Shown one piece after another: positions 10,701 to 23,790 of a DNA stretch of 58,263 nucleotides. Under the pieces are notes generated by a model. That model did not search any database, was not told the DNA's origin, and worked only from the letters and a program-made list of their open reading frames with translations. Made by a program: the position numbers and the translations under genes. The stretch's first letter is position 1, and each line of letters opens with the position of its first letter. This DNA is from Ustulina deusta (Eukaryota > Ascomycota > Sordariomycetes > Xylariales > Xylariaceae): positions 1 through 58,263 of the forward strand of contig JAJNNX010000094.1 of NCBI GenBank assembly GCA_023159155.1, read 5' to 3'.

Positions 10701-13700
10701 TTAATAATGCTTAAAACAATCTATAAGTTTAGTAATAATAGATTAATAAATAAATCCTGTTCTATATTATTAAGTAATAAAAAACTTTATTAAACAAAGA
10801 TATCTTATTATTAAAAAAGCATTTAAATAGGTAATATATATAATATTTAAGTAGGTAAAAAACTTAAAGCAGATTATATATAAGTAATAAAATATAATAG
10901 AAGCAGTAGTATTGCAGTACAAATATTACTAATAGAAAAGCAGTTTATAGGCCGAGGTATAGCGTTACTAAAGTTAGCACACAAAGTCTAGTATTTAAAG
11001 ATAATTAATAGCTGGGTTATTTATGGCTATTTTTTTTAATATGTTTACGTTTTATATTTTTGCGCTTATGTTTTATTGCTTATTAAGCGACTTCCTAAGA
11101 AGTCGCTTGTACGGACTATCCTATAATATATACTAAGATCTGTTTTATAATAAACGGTTTTTGTTTTTATGCAATTATAGTAATATATGCATTGGAAATT
11201 ATATAGGGTTTGCTTATACCATGCTATAAAAAATGGGGTTTTGCTTAGGACAGGGCTTAAGTTTAGGCTAAAAACGGCGTGGCTTAGGTTGGATTCCTAT
11301 TCCGATTCGGGATAATAAAACCTATTTTAAAGGTTCTTATACTCCTTAGCAATATATAACCATAGAGGTAATCGATAAACCTAAACATAAGGAAATAAGA
11401 GACCCTATAATTTATAGCTACTAAGGAATAAAGATTAAAGAGTTAGCTATTGTTAGCTATTTAGTATTTAGCTCTTTCTTAGGATTGAGATAGTTGCTAG
11501 CTTAGCTATATTTAGCATTTTTGTTTTATTATTAAAAGCTTGCAAAAAAAAATAAGGCTTTTAATGTTATAAAGAATAATCTAAGCTTTTATTATTAGGT
11601 AAGATATTATTATATAATATATATATATATATATATAGGTTAAGTAAGTTTATAAGTAAATTTTATAAAGGTTAGATAATTTTAGCAGACTAACTTTACT
11701 ACTAGTTATAATATTAACGAGCTAAATATTAATGCTATCTAGTATTAAAAAATAACTTGCTAATTATAACTATATAAACCTTTTAAATTAATAAACAACT
11801 TAAATAAATATAAAATTTATAAGGACTACTAAAAAATAAAGGATATTATTATATATAAGTTTTAGCTATAATATTTAATTTGTTTTTATAATTTTTTTTT
11901 TTTAAATTTTGCTAGATAATATATATTTTAGTTTTGTTGTTTTGCTTTATTTATATTTAAGAAAAAACTAAAAATTAGAAATATTTCAAAAAAAAAGTTT
12001 AAAATAACCTTAGTTTAAATAAAGCTTTATTTTTTTATAGTATATTTTATATATAATTAGTAAAAATATATTTTATTTTTGTTTATATTATAAAAATAAA
12101 GTAGTAGATATTATAAGATAACTTTTAAAAAATATAAATTTAATAGTTTTTATTTAAATTAAAACTATTAATTATAGGTATTAACTAAAAAAATATTAGA
12201 TATTTTTATAATTTTTTATTAGAAAATCTAAATATAATATAAGAGTTTTTATATAGCGGGGTATTTTATAGTATTATATTAATTTTAGCAATGTTATATA
12301 TAACAAAAAATTTTGTTAAGTTTTAATAAATTATAAATATAAGCTAATATTTAAGATAAAAATGTATAGTTTATATATATAGTTTAATTTTAAAACTAAT
12401 GTACTATATATTAGTTAAGTTAACGTTAAGTATTTAAAAGACTATTTAATCTATAAATAATTTTTAAAACTATTTTATTTTTATTTTTATAATATAATAA
12501 ATATAAAGTTTTATTTTTACGCTAAATTAAATATTAAAAGTTTTTAATAATTTTTTGGAACATTTATATTTAATAATTAATTATTAAATTTTAAAGTTAA
12601 AAAAAACTTTTTTAAGCAAAAATAATTTATAAAATATTAAGTAGTTTAAACTTTAAAATTTTAAAAGAAATTAAGTAATTTATTTGAGAATTATTAAAAT
12701 AGCATATATAAAATCTTTAATATTTAAAACTTTTTATTAGTATAAAAAAATTATTTTTTAAAAAGTATAGTATATATAAAATAAATTATAAATTATTTAA
12801 ATATATATAATTAAATAATAGTTAATTATTATAGTTTTATATGCTAGTTCTAAAAATTAATGTTTTATTTGCTATTATTAAAAGTGTTATTTTTATTTTT
12901 AAATTTATTAGCTATAGCTATTAAGATTTTAAAAGTTATAAAACTAATAATATAAAAAATAAAAATAATTTTTTTGTTAATATAATATATAGATTTAAGG
13001 AAAAATTAGCATTAAAAAAATAAGCTTATATATAATAGTTTATTAGTTTTATATATATTTTTTATAAATAGATATATAAAGCTTTGTTTAAATAAAGGTT
13101 AGATATTTAGAATTATTATTAAGGCTTAATAAAAAAAAAAGCCTACTTTAAAGCTACTAAGAAAATATAACGTTCTATTAATGTTTTCTAAAAGCTAATT
13201 TATAAAAATAATAATAATAAAAATTTATTGCGATTTTAGTTTAGTAAAGAATTTTAAAATAATATTAAAGCTTATAAATAGCTAATAATTAGTTTTAAGT
13301 ATTATAGATATTCCGGTTCTAATAAAGATTATTTATAATATAACTAGCTTTTAATTGTAATTATAACTGCTTTAAAAATAGAATAGTTTATATATTGTTG
13401 TTTAAGTATTTAAAACTTTAATAATTTAATAGATTTTTTATTAGATTTTTTTATTAATTTTGTTAATGTTAAAGCCTTTGTTTTTATTAGATTAATATTT
13501 AGATATAGCGGGTTATATAGTTTTATTTTTAATTAAGAAATCTAACGCTAATTTTTAGTTTATAACTTAAATTTAAATAATTTTTTTTTAATTTAAATAT
13601 TTTATTTATTAGTAACGTTTTATTATTTTAAAAACATTGAAATTAGCTATATTAAGTGTTTTTTAGCTATAATATTAGCTTTAAAGGTTAGTAAATAGTG

Positions 13701-14050
13701 GTTTATAAAGGTGGCCTATGAGAGGATAGGTTAGTTTATATATAATAAGATAAACTATTATGTGTTATTGTGCGTTACGTATGTATGAGTTCTTATTAAG
13801 CGATTTTATAGCTTAATATTTATTACTTGGCGCTATAGTATAGCTGTTTTTTTTTTTTTAAAAGGAATATAGCTTAATATTTGCCTATTGCTTATTATTA
13901 GGTAAATATTAGCTTTAAGCATTTTGTTTAGGCTAATAAAACGGGAGATAAAGCGGCCGAATGCTTAATAACCTTAATTGCTTTAAGTAATAGTACAGGT
14001 GCTAGATAGTGTATCTAAAATTAAAGATCTGCTTATATTTTTTTGAGCGA
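10701..14050. other. AT-rich relic region with partly preserved patch at 11040-11480
   Basis: Mostly degraded. The 11040-11480 patch keeps higher GC, for example around 11270-11320, and contains a strong palindrome (11085-11108), so it may be a younger insert. No frame longer than about 60 codons is present on either strand. Confidence 0.45.
11085..11108. repeat. Perfect palindromic hairpin, 10-bp arms
   Basis: AAGCGACTTC (11085-11094) is followed by the 4-base loop CTAA and then by the exact reverse complement GAAGTCGCTT (11099-11108). Perfect 10-bp arms with several G-C pairs stand out in DNA of this composition. It could be a transposon-end hairpin or a relic of a structured transcript; no T run follows. 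Confidence 0.55.
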
Positions 14051-14174
14051 AAACTTTGATTTATTGTGTGTTAGCCTACTGCGTGGCGGTATATTTAAAC
14101 TAGAATTAATGCTTGATACAAACTTAGCTGCAATAAAGCATTGCGTAGTGACGTACTGTAGCGAGGTGTTAGTA

Positions 14175-15179
14175 CTACGTGGCGGGAATGCGTGAAGATG
14201 GATAGGGATATCCGATATATACGAACCCTCTTTTAAAAAGCTGCGATAACACGATCGTATCAGGCGTCTTGTCTAAAACAAGACATTTCTGAAGCTCACT
14301 AGCAAGCAGCGCAGCCGAATGGAGGCTAACATTCACGCCTAGCCCACTTATGCTTGTCACTCTATGTGCACTGTTGCCCAGGAGGACAATGCGGTCGTGA
14401 TGCCATAGTTTAGCGACACCTTCCTCCTGATCTACGAGCCGGGCCGATGGCTTGTCGAAATCATCCGAAATGTCCCCAAATTTGACGCCTGGCGCAACAT
14501 TAATGTTGAAGAACAACGTTGCAAATCCGTCCATTTGTGCAATGGTATAACGAGTGTGCGTCAATGCTGGTGAAGCAAGGCGTTGGTAGAGTATCAACAT
14601 TATTTTCTTCGACTGTGCTATCTTTGAGATGCACGCGGACGCCGCTGTCGGAGACCTAACAGTCTGTTACTTCAGCTCCGAACCTAACCACTGTGTCATT
14701 GTTTGGAAATTGTTGGTAAAGGACATTCAGAAGGTCTCTTCGTAACAGCGGCAGCATTGGATAACTGTGCCTGCATGTCCTTTGTATTAGGAACATGCAT
14801 TCCTCAAACACTGAACAAGTTCACGAATGGAGATAGGAGATATTGGCGTGATGTTGCAAAGGGTGGAAAAAAGGTGAATATGCTTCCGCTCTATCTTCTC
14901 CCATATCGGATAGCTGGCAATGATGTGCCCGTTAGCTAGTAGCTCAGCCTTGGAGTGGAGAGCAGATGAGAGCTCTTGGACATATTCGAGCATTCCAAGC
15001 TGATCTAAAAGACGAGCCGAATGAGGCCATAGTAGTATTCCCGCGCCGCCCTGAAAAACAATAGAACTTCGCTGCTCCGGGATAACAAAGTCGATGTATG
15101 CCAAACTTAAGGCGTGGGCTAAGCAGAGCCCGACCGGCCCTGCGCTAACAATGATAACGCGGAAGAGTTGGTTCGCCAT
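14175..15179 (-). pseudogene. Broken FAD-dependent monooxygenase (PaxM/salicylate-hydroxylase-like)
   Basis: Group A flavin monooxygenases hydroxylate or epoxidise secondary metabolites using FAD and NAD(P)H. Three blocks are readable in order on the minus strand. (1) 15179-14787: the N-terminal Rossmann motif FRVIIVSAGPVGL, where the first Gly of the usual GxGxxG is Ser, followed by a typical helix, E(Q)RS and GILLWPHSARLLDQLG. (2) About 14800-14610, another frame: RRDLLNVLYQQFPNN, then a TAG stop, then SDSGVRVHLKDSTVEE, the segment that normally leads into the GADG motif. (3) 14600-14175: the C-terminal block with LWHHDRIVLLGNSAHRVT, where family members usually have GD, then GLGVN and an aliphatic helix. 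The GADG region and roughly 100-150 residues after it are missing, so there are frameshifts, an internal stop and a deletion. The rest of the metabolic relics lie 8-12 kb to the right on the same strand. Confidence 0.85.
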
Positions 15180-15544
15180 GTTGGATAGCTACGGTTAGAA
15201 TTGCGCCAGGAAAGAGGAACCGAAGAGAGGAGGCTATGGAGGAGGAGAGGACTGTTGGCCTTGGAATGCGTGTTCTTTGTCGCCCCTTGACTTACCCTGA
15301 AGTGGGAGAGTACTGTCTCCAGCCAAACGCGCAATTATTGGGTCAAAATAGTGTAGCGCATCACGGTTTTTGAGGTTTTGTTAGAGAAGTCTTTGTGCTA
15401 ATGTATTCGATAGGTATTGATGTATACTATGGAGTATTGGCTGCCGAGAGCTACATTGCCAGAGTCAAAGATTAAAAAGTTCGCACTCTGCACCTAGAAC
15501 TGCCATACAGAAATCCTACGCATGAATGCTACGTATTTTATATA
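15180..15544. other. Upstream flank of the monooxygenase relic, no gene
   Basis: Ordinary composition. It holds a purine-rich tract (about 15205-15250) that on the gene's strand is a CT-rich tract, common in fungal promoters just upstream of a start. Composition drops abruptly near 15540. Confidence 0.4.
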
Positions 15545-18500
15545 GACAATTCTAGCTAAAGCTTTAGATCTAATATGATATTGTAATTTATTTTAATTTC
15601 TGCTTTATGATACTGCTGTGTATTTAAGGAATATTTATTTATATAGCAGGGTTAGCTTAAAGGTAATAGTATGATTTCTGTTAGCTCCTTAGTAGCTCTG
15701 TTATAAGATAACTTAAAAACTATTCATTTTTTAAGTAATAGTTTTTTTATATATTATTACTTGTTGTTATAAATGATGCTAAATAAGAAAGAAATATTTT
15801 AATATTATTAAAACTATAATTAAAGCAAAGATTATATTATTTAAAAAGGATATTTATAATTTTTAGTTATATGTTTTAAAAATAAAAAATATAAATAACA
15901 ATCTAAAAAGCAGTAAGTTTTAAGCCAAGGCTTTTTTTATTATTAGAGCTAGTAGTTCTATAGTAGCTATAGCTATGTTTGCTTTTTTTTTTTTGTTATA
16001 TTATTTTATTTGCTATAAAATTTTAGTGTTTAAGATTTGTTTTATTTTTTGTTTAAAAAATAAGATTTAATCAAATAGTAAGCGGTGCTAATAATACAAA
16101 TATTTTAAAGTTTATATTAATAAAATACACTAAATATTTTTTTTAATTTTAGCTATGCTATAGTAGACGTAAATAATATAGGGATTTCATAGTAATATAT
16201 ATAAAGATTTTATTATTAATACTTATAAAATTCCTAATAGTATAAAAATTGCTATTAATATTTATTTTTTATATTTAAGCTAGAGCGCTAGTTATATAAG
16301 ATAGTAAATAGTAGCTTTAATTAAAATAAAACAATTATAAAAAATATATTTGTACTATTTATAATAGGGTTCTATGTTTGCTTAGAAAAAACAATAGTTT
16401 ATTTAAAAATTAGCTTTATTATTATTTATATATTTTAGTATTTTAAATTTAAAGCGGTAATAAAGAGGGAAAATCTTATTAGTGCTAATAAATATAAAAA
16501 AAGTAATAAAAAAAGGAGAATAAACAAATTTTAAATTAGATTTAATTTTAATTAATAGTATTAAAAAGTAGCAAATATTTTCTTTGCTAACTTTATTAAG
16601 TAAATATAATTATTATTTTTATTAAAATATAGTAGTACATAAATATTTAGAAATTATTGTTATAGTAAAGCTAGGACTATAATATTGCTTTTAATAAAGT
16701 AAAAAATTATTTTATATAATAAGATCTTAAGAATTATTAATAAAATAGAATAGCTTAATATTTTAATTTTTAATAAGTCTAAATATAAAGTACTAGTAAG
16801 GGCTTAAATATAAATTTCTTATTTAAAAATATAAATTTATAATTTCTATTTATATTATAATTAAAATAATTAACTTTTTTTAAAATTTATTTATTTAGTA
16901 AAAATATTTTATATTAGCTAAAATAATTTAATAATACTTTTTAATTCTAAAGTTTTTAATAAAGAAAAAAAAAATAAAGTATTATTATAGCTTAGATATT
17001 TAAGCAATAAATAATTATAACTAGACTATAGTTTTAAAAGCAATTTATATTATTATATAATGTTGCTTAATAGCTAATAAAATAGGGGCAATAATTAGTA
17101 TAAAAATAGTATAGATATAAATATACTAAAATAATCTAGTTTTTTAAAGCTGCTAGCTCTTATATGTTATAAATCATAAAATATTAAAATAAACAAATAA
17201 AATAAATATTGGAATAACTAGCATTGGTTACAACCTTATTGTATAACTTGTATAGAGTGCGAGTTTATGCTCGGCTTTTGTACGGATGTTAGCTGGACCT
17301 TGGCCGGACAAAAGAGACCTTACTTCCTTTTTATTATGTTAGCTCGTACAATAGCGTAAGCTCTTATATAAATATGAAAAACTTATGCTTTATATAAATA
17401 AAATTTTTTTTTTTATAAATAATATAATATATAATAGATTATATTCTATTTATATGTATTATTTGTTTGTTTTATATATAATATATTATATATAGCTATT
17501 TTTATTAAAGGACTTTTTATTAATTATAAGATTTTTATACTATAGTATTTAGTAGTGGTAAAAAATATATTTAGTTTATATATATAATAAGATTTAGAAA
17601 TATTAAACTTATAGCTTATGATTTATTACTAGCTATAAAAATAAAGATAAAGTATTATAAGCAGCTAATTAAGAATTTAAAAGAATTTACTGCAAAGTTC
17701 TTGATTTATACTACCTAGGGAGTTTTAGCTCGGACTTAGGCTTATTACTTATATATTATAGGTTCTAGCTAAGGAGTTAATATATTATTGCTATATATTT
17801 GCTATAATTGCTCCTATATAAATATGTTTATATTTAGAGTATAAATTATTTTATTTTTGCTTAAGTAGATTTTTTGAATTTTATTTATTTCTTAGACCTA
17901 GTAGTGCTTTATGTAATACTACTATTTAATATAAAAAAAAAAGTAGGGTTAATAAATAAATAATTCTTTATATATAGGGCTAGTAATATATAAATTATTG
18001 CTATAAATATATTTTTAATTATAAAAAAAAGTAATTTTATAATAGCTATATATCCGGTTATAAAACAAGTAGCAAATTTTATTAAAAAAAGTTTAAAAAC
18101 TTACAAAATATAACTATAAATATAAAACAATATAAATGTTCTAAAAATTCCTTAATAGATATTACTTTAATATATATATTAAAATGTTAGCTTTTTAGTA
18201 CTTCTAGCTTCTAGTTATATAGATTATTTTTATAACTATAAATATTTTTTAAATAAAAACATATTAGCTTTTAACTAAATAAAGCAGTTAAGCATTATAA
18301 CAAATATTTAAAAGTTTAAAATAAGATTTAATTATAAATATATTTTTTATATTAAGTACTAATAGTTATTTTTTTTGTTCCTTTTATTATGTTTATTTTC
18401 TAAAATTTATTTAGTAATCTAATACTAAGCTTTCTTTTTTTATTAAACTAGTATTATTAGCAAAAAACTTTTTTTAATAATTAGTATAGTTATAATATTT

Positions 18501-21500
18501 ATATTTGCTATAAATCTAATATTTATAAAAAAAGGCAAAAACTAAAATAGCTTAATAAAACTTTATATTTATTAAATAAAAATAATAAATATTTTAATAA
18601 CTATTATTTTTTAGTAGTAATAATTTAGTTTTTTATAAATATAATATTACTGTTTATAATAGAAGTAATATTTTATAAGCTACTAGTCTTTTATGTTTAG
18701 ACTAGAAATATAATAATTTTAGCAATTAATAAAGCATAGCTAAAGTATATTAGCTAAAGCTAGAATTTTTGAGTTTTTGCTTATTTTTTTATTAAATAAG
18801 TAGCTACTAATCTATTTACTAAAAAATGTTTTAATAATAATAGCTATGCTTTATAAGCTTATTTTTTGTATATTTTAATAAAATCTTTTAATATATAGTT
18901 AAAATTTTTTAAAAGTAAGGAATATATTTGCAAAAATAAAAATTATAGTATATATAATAGCAGAGATTATAATATAAAGGAATAATATAAAATAAAAAAG
19001 CCGGATAAAATCTTAAATACTAAGTAATATAAAATTAATATATTTAAAATAGATTAAATATTATATATAATTGTTAGGTGGTTAGTTATTTTAATTATAG
19101 ATATATTAGGTTTTTGAACTAAAAAAGAAATATAGTAGTAATTAAATAGTATTAGTTTTGTAAAAAGTTATTAGCTTTTTATATTTAAATTAATAAAATA
19201 TATGATTTAGGTTAGATATAAAGTTATAAATTTATAATAACTAAAGTTCAATAAATCTAAAAATAAATAAAGCAATAAGGATTTCTAACATTATAAAAAC
19301 GGTTTAAATTTTAATATAACATTTTTTTTAGTACTTAAAAAATATTTTTTAAATTATACTAGACCTAATAACTACTGCAGAACTAATGCTAAATTTTGTA
19401 ATAACTTAGCAAAGATTTATAATTTTATATAAAAAGCTTTTGGCATATTTAATATTAATAATTAGACTAATAATAAAAAATATTAGTAGTATAGGCTGTT
19501 AGTTAAATTAGTTAGCTAAAAGCTTTTAAAAAATTAGTAAAATACTTGGTATTATAATTACAAAAAAATATTAAATAGCTAGTTTATTAGATATTAATGT
19601 TAAGATTTATAAAAATATTTTTAAATATTAACTAGATAATAGCTGTAATAAATATTGCTATAAAACTATAAAACGTAATAAAAATGAGATTAATTTTTTT
19701 TTGGACTATAGCTAATTATATAGATCTATATTATTAAAATTAAAAAAGGGGTTAAGTTAGTTAGTTTTGTAGCGCTTAATAATATATTAGTAGTATGTTT
19801 TAAAAATAGAATTTTAAAACTATATTTATATAAATATAAATAGTTAGTAAAAACAATAATTATTAAATTTTGATTTTATTTTTATAGTACTATAGCTTTA
19901 ATTTTTTATTAGTTATTATTAAAATATATATTTTTTTGTATTAAATTAATATTTTTAAAAATAAAACAAATAAATATTAAATAATATTAAAAGTTAGTAC
20001 TAAAGGAATATAAGCTAGTATAAGTAATAATTATATTAGATTTTGATTTAGTAAATCTATTATTTTTGTTTTTTTTTATATTATTTTTTTTAATATATTA
20101 ATGATTTTATTATTTATTTTTTAAGGTTGTTAATATACTAAATATTAGAATAATTAAATATTATATAAAACAAGTTAACTATTTTATTGCTATTTTAACA
20201 ATACTAATTATTTAGGGTATTTTAATTTATTAGTTTTAATATTAGTAGTATACTATAAACTATAAATTATTATATAGCAAGAAAGCTTATTATAGTATAT
20301 AGATTATGTAATATTTATATATAATTTGTATAATAATTATTAAGTATAATAGATACGATAGAATTAAAAGATATTTTAGTTATAGCTATTTTTTATTGCT
20401 TTATTATTATACTAAATAAATATAGGTTAGAACTAAAGATCCTTAGATAAATAAAGACTAGTATTACTATATAGATTTTAAGAACATAAGTTTTTAAAAG
20501 CTTGTAAAGATTTAACTAGGGGCAGAACTAGGGTTTAACCTAATAAAAGTTTAGTTTTTTGAACTTTAATTATATATATGTTAAGTTTATAGCTATATTT
20601 TTAGGGTTGGTTATTGTTTTTTTTTAAGTATTATTTGTTTTTTTAAAAAAAGAAATAATAAATTAACTTTTATAATTAGAAATATACTAAAAAAAATTTA
20701 ATATTTAATTTTTGTTTTAATAAAGTTTATTTTTATATATTACTACTTTTTATTGTTTTATTTTTTATTAATAAAATAATATTAACTGTTTTAATATTTT
20801 TATTATAAAAATATTATTAATTAAGAGTTAGTGTTAGTATAATAGAATATTATTTTTAAAATATATTATATATAGAGTAAAATAAAAAAAGTAGTTATAA
20901 AAAGAAGTTAACTCTATTTTTTTAACTAAAATACTCTTTAGCTATACATTTTAAATATATATAATTTAAAAATTATATAAATAGACCTAGTAAGCAAAAA
21001 TAAATCGTAATAAATTATTTATAATAAAAAATAATAGTAATAGCTAATAAGTAGCTAGCGGTATATATTTATTAATTTAATATAAGGTTATTAGATTAGT
21101 TATAGGGCTAGTTATATAGAAAGATCCTTAGCTTTGGCAATATTTTATTTAATCTATTATTTTTATCCGAGCTTTTTAACTCTAGACATAAATTAAAAAG
21201 ATTTTTAGACTTCTTTTATACTATTATTTTTTATATATATATGTTTTCAAATAGAAAAGCTAGCTAAAAAAAATAATAATATCTATTTATAAAAACTCTA
21301 TAATAAAAGCATTAATGCCTAAAATATAAATATACTAACATATTCTGCTAATTAATAATAATACTAAGTATACTTATATTAGTTAGGTGCTTTAGAAGTA
21401 GCAAAACAGAAGTAATCTTTATATTAGTAATATAAATAAACATAGCAACCTATTTTGCCTGCTGCATATTTATAGTTAGCGGTCTTTATAGTAAAGCTAA

Positions 21501-23160
21501 GCTTATAAATATAGGTTATTAGTTTTAGTTTTTTAAAAACATACGTGCCTATAATAACGTTATTAGATTTTGCTATTTTGATTTTGTTTTAGTTAAGCTA
21601 GCTGCTATTTATTTCTATTAATATTTAGTTTATAAATATAGCAAACGTTAATAAATAGTTCGTTATGTTTATTATAGCATGCTTTATAATAAATTTATTG
21701 TGGGAATATAAGTAATACTAATAGTAGTAGCTAGGGCTCTAGCTAGCAATAGCGCTATTGATTTTATTATTATTACTATTATTATTATTAGAGTTGCTTT
21801 ATCTTTTAATATTAAAAATATTTGTAGCGCTTTAGAAAAGCTTTAAAAAAAGCTTGTTTAATAATATCTTAAAATATAATAAGTTTAAATTAATAGCGTT
21901 AGTATAGTTAATTATTCAAGTATTTACAATTAGGATTTTATATATACTATTAGAAAAGTTAGATATATTATATATAATAGTAATAATAACGCTAGCTACA
22001 AAAAATAAAGTAGCGCTAAACTTTATTATAACTAATAATACTTTAGAATTAATATATCAAAAAATAAAGAAATAGTTCAAGTTAGCTTAGCGAAATAACT
22101 AACAAAAAAAAAGGAAATTAAAAATAAAAAAATAAATTTAATATAATAGTAGATAAAAGAAAATCTAGGGGTATTTAAACATAGTTTTATATTATATAGT
22201 TGGAATTTTTAATATAAACTTTGGATTAAATATATATTAAGGTCCTATTATAATTTTAAAACAATTTTTTCTAATATTTATAAGCTTTTTAAGCTTTTTT
22301 GTTATTTTTAACTAGCTTTAACTAATTACTAGAACAGTTATAAACTTAAAAAGTCAATTAAATTATATATTAGTGTTTTTTTTAACTTAAATACTATTTT
22401 ATCCTAAAATAAATAATATTTTTATTATTATAACAAATAAATTATTAATATTATAAAAAGGGTAGAAATAACTAACGTATAAATTAATATATAATCACTG
22501 TTTTTTATGCTTTTTCTATATTTCTAGCAAAAAAAAAAACAATTTAAGTATTTAGAACTAGATTATTTAAGCTACTATATATCTAAACAAAAAGTAAAAA
22601 ATAAACCGCTAATAAGTAGTATAAATAAAATAGGATTTATACTAATTAATTTTTTTAAACTATAATATTTTTAATATATATAAATAGGATTATATATTAT
22701 TTTGTTTTTAAGTTGTTTTTAAGTTGTTTTTATAGGTGTTTTATTGTTTTTATTTATGAATTCATTTTTATATAATGTTTTATAATTAGTAGCGCTTTCT
22801 AGAATTAGCTAGCTATATTTAAGTAATAATTAAACTAGTATCTTTTTATTATTTAGATTGCTTTTAAACTTATAGCTCCGTACGTAATTATATATATATT
22901 TTTTATTTATATTAATATTAGCTATAAAACTATTAAGCGTATTTTTTATATTATGGCACGCTTTTTATATAGATAATTGTTTGTAAGGCATTCTTTTAGC
23001 TTTATGTTCTAGCTTTTAACCTTAGTTAAGGTCAGGCAATATAATATAAGAAATAATAAGCGGTGGTGATCTAAGGAATAGCTAGTTATATTAAATATAA
23101 TATTTATATGTGCGACTTGAAAAGAAGTATTAAGCTTGCGCTATTTTATATATAAGGTTG
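15545..23160. other. Long AT-rich relic block, no gene
   Basis: About 7.6 kb of degraded DNA with no convincing frame on either strand. No LTR of the copy A-D family was found in it. One island-like stretch at about 17215-17365 keeps normal composition and contains TGTTAGCT twice (around 17287 and 17337). It may be the edge of another retrotransposon, but I could not pair it with a partner. Confidence 0.5.
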
Positions 23161-23479
23161 CTACGAGTGTCTATAGATTATAAAGTATAGTTTTGATCAA
23201 GGTCCAGGAGGTTTAGGATACAATGTTTAGCGTTCTTTATGGACAAGGTGGTGTGACTCTCCTATTTCTTTGAGGGGCCTTTCTGGGACGCCGTGTTCAT
23301 AGCCACTTTGTGCTGATCATGCCGCCTCAAACACTCGAAGAAGAAATGATCCAAATATTTCATCAATAGCTCCCTAGTCCCTATAAACTAGCTAGCTGTT
23401 CATTATCTAAGGGGTTCCTGTACTCCATTTTCCGGTTGTTAAAGGTGTTAACGAGCTCAGCGGCATAATTGTCAGTGAG
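23161..23479. other. Left edge of the biosynthetic island, unassigned
   Basis: Ordinary composition. Translation of the minus strand, which continues the relic genes to the right, gives only short stretches between stops. I recognise no domain; it may hold the eroded 3' end of the adenylation-domain gene. Confidence 0.4.
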
Positions 23480-23790
23480 GAAATATTTTCTCCTAAGGCG
23501 TCTCTAAATCGTTACTGGACCGGCTCGATTTCGATATAGTAACTTTTGGTATCCTTACAAGTCCGTCGGCTGGGACAACTAATATGTGAGTGTTGGCAAT
23601 ACGTGCGTGAGACTACGCCTTGGCATTCAGGGGTTCGAGTACCGACTTCCAAATCTCATGGACTGCCTCCAGAGGCGTATCAGGAATAAGCACCAGCACC
23701 AGTAGAGACTGTAGGCGCTTGTTTTCTATTATAATTGCCGCATTCACTTGACTGTGTGCTAACAGCACTTTCCCGATCGTTCATGTACGA
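23480..23790 (-). pseudogene. C-terminal end of an NRPS-like adenylation (AMP-binding) domain
   Basis: On the minus strand one frame reads GKVLLAHSQVNAAIIIENK, then LEAVHEIWKSVLEPLNAKA, a TAG stop, SHARIANTHILVVPADGLVR and IPKVTISKSS. This follows the C-terminal subdomain of adenylate-forming NRPS-like enzymes: a segment ending ...aaliIE, a helix with IWp.(v/l)..(l/n)n..a, then (p/s)HaRI......i....p...(l/p).R...pKgTi.+. The Lys of PKVT is at the place of the conserved catalytic Lys region. Such enzymes activate an acid as its adenylate and load a carrier domain. Only about 100 residues remain, directly after the PKS relic with no room for its missing domains, so the junction is probably a deletion. 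Another AMP-binding enzyme, such as an acyl-CoA ligase, is possible. Confidence 0.6.

Noticed and set aside
14703..14939. Plus-strand 78-codon frame inside the monooxygenase relic
   Set aside because: Antisense shadow; the minus strand carries the recognisable monooxygenase blocks.
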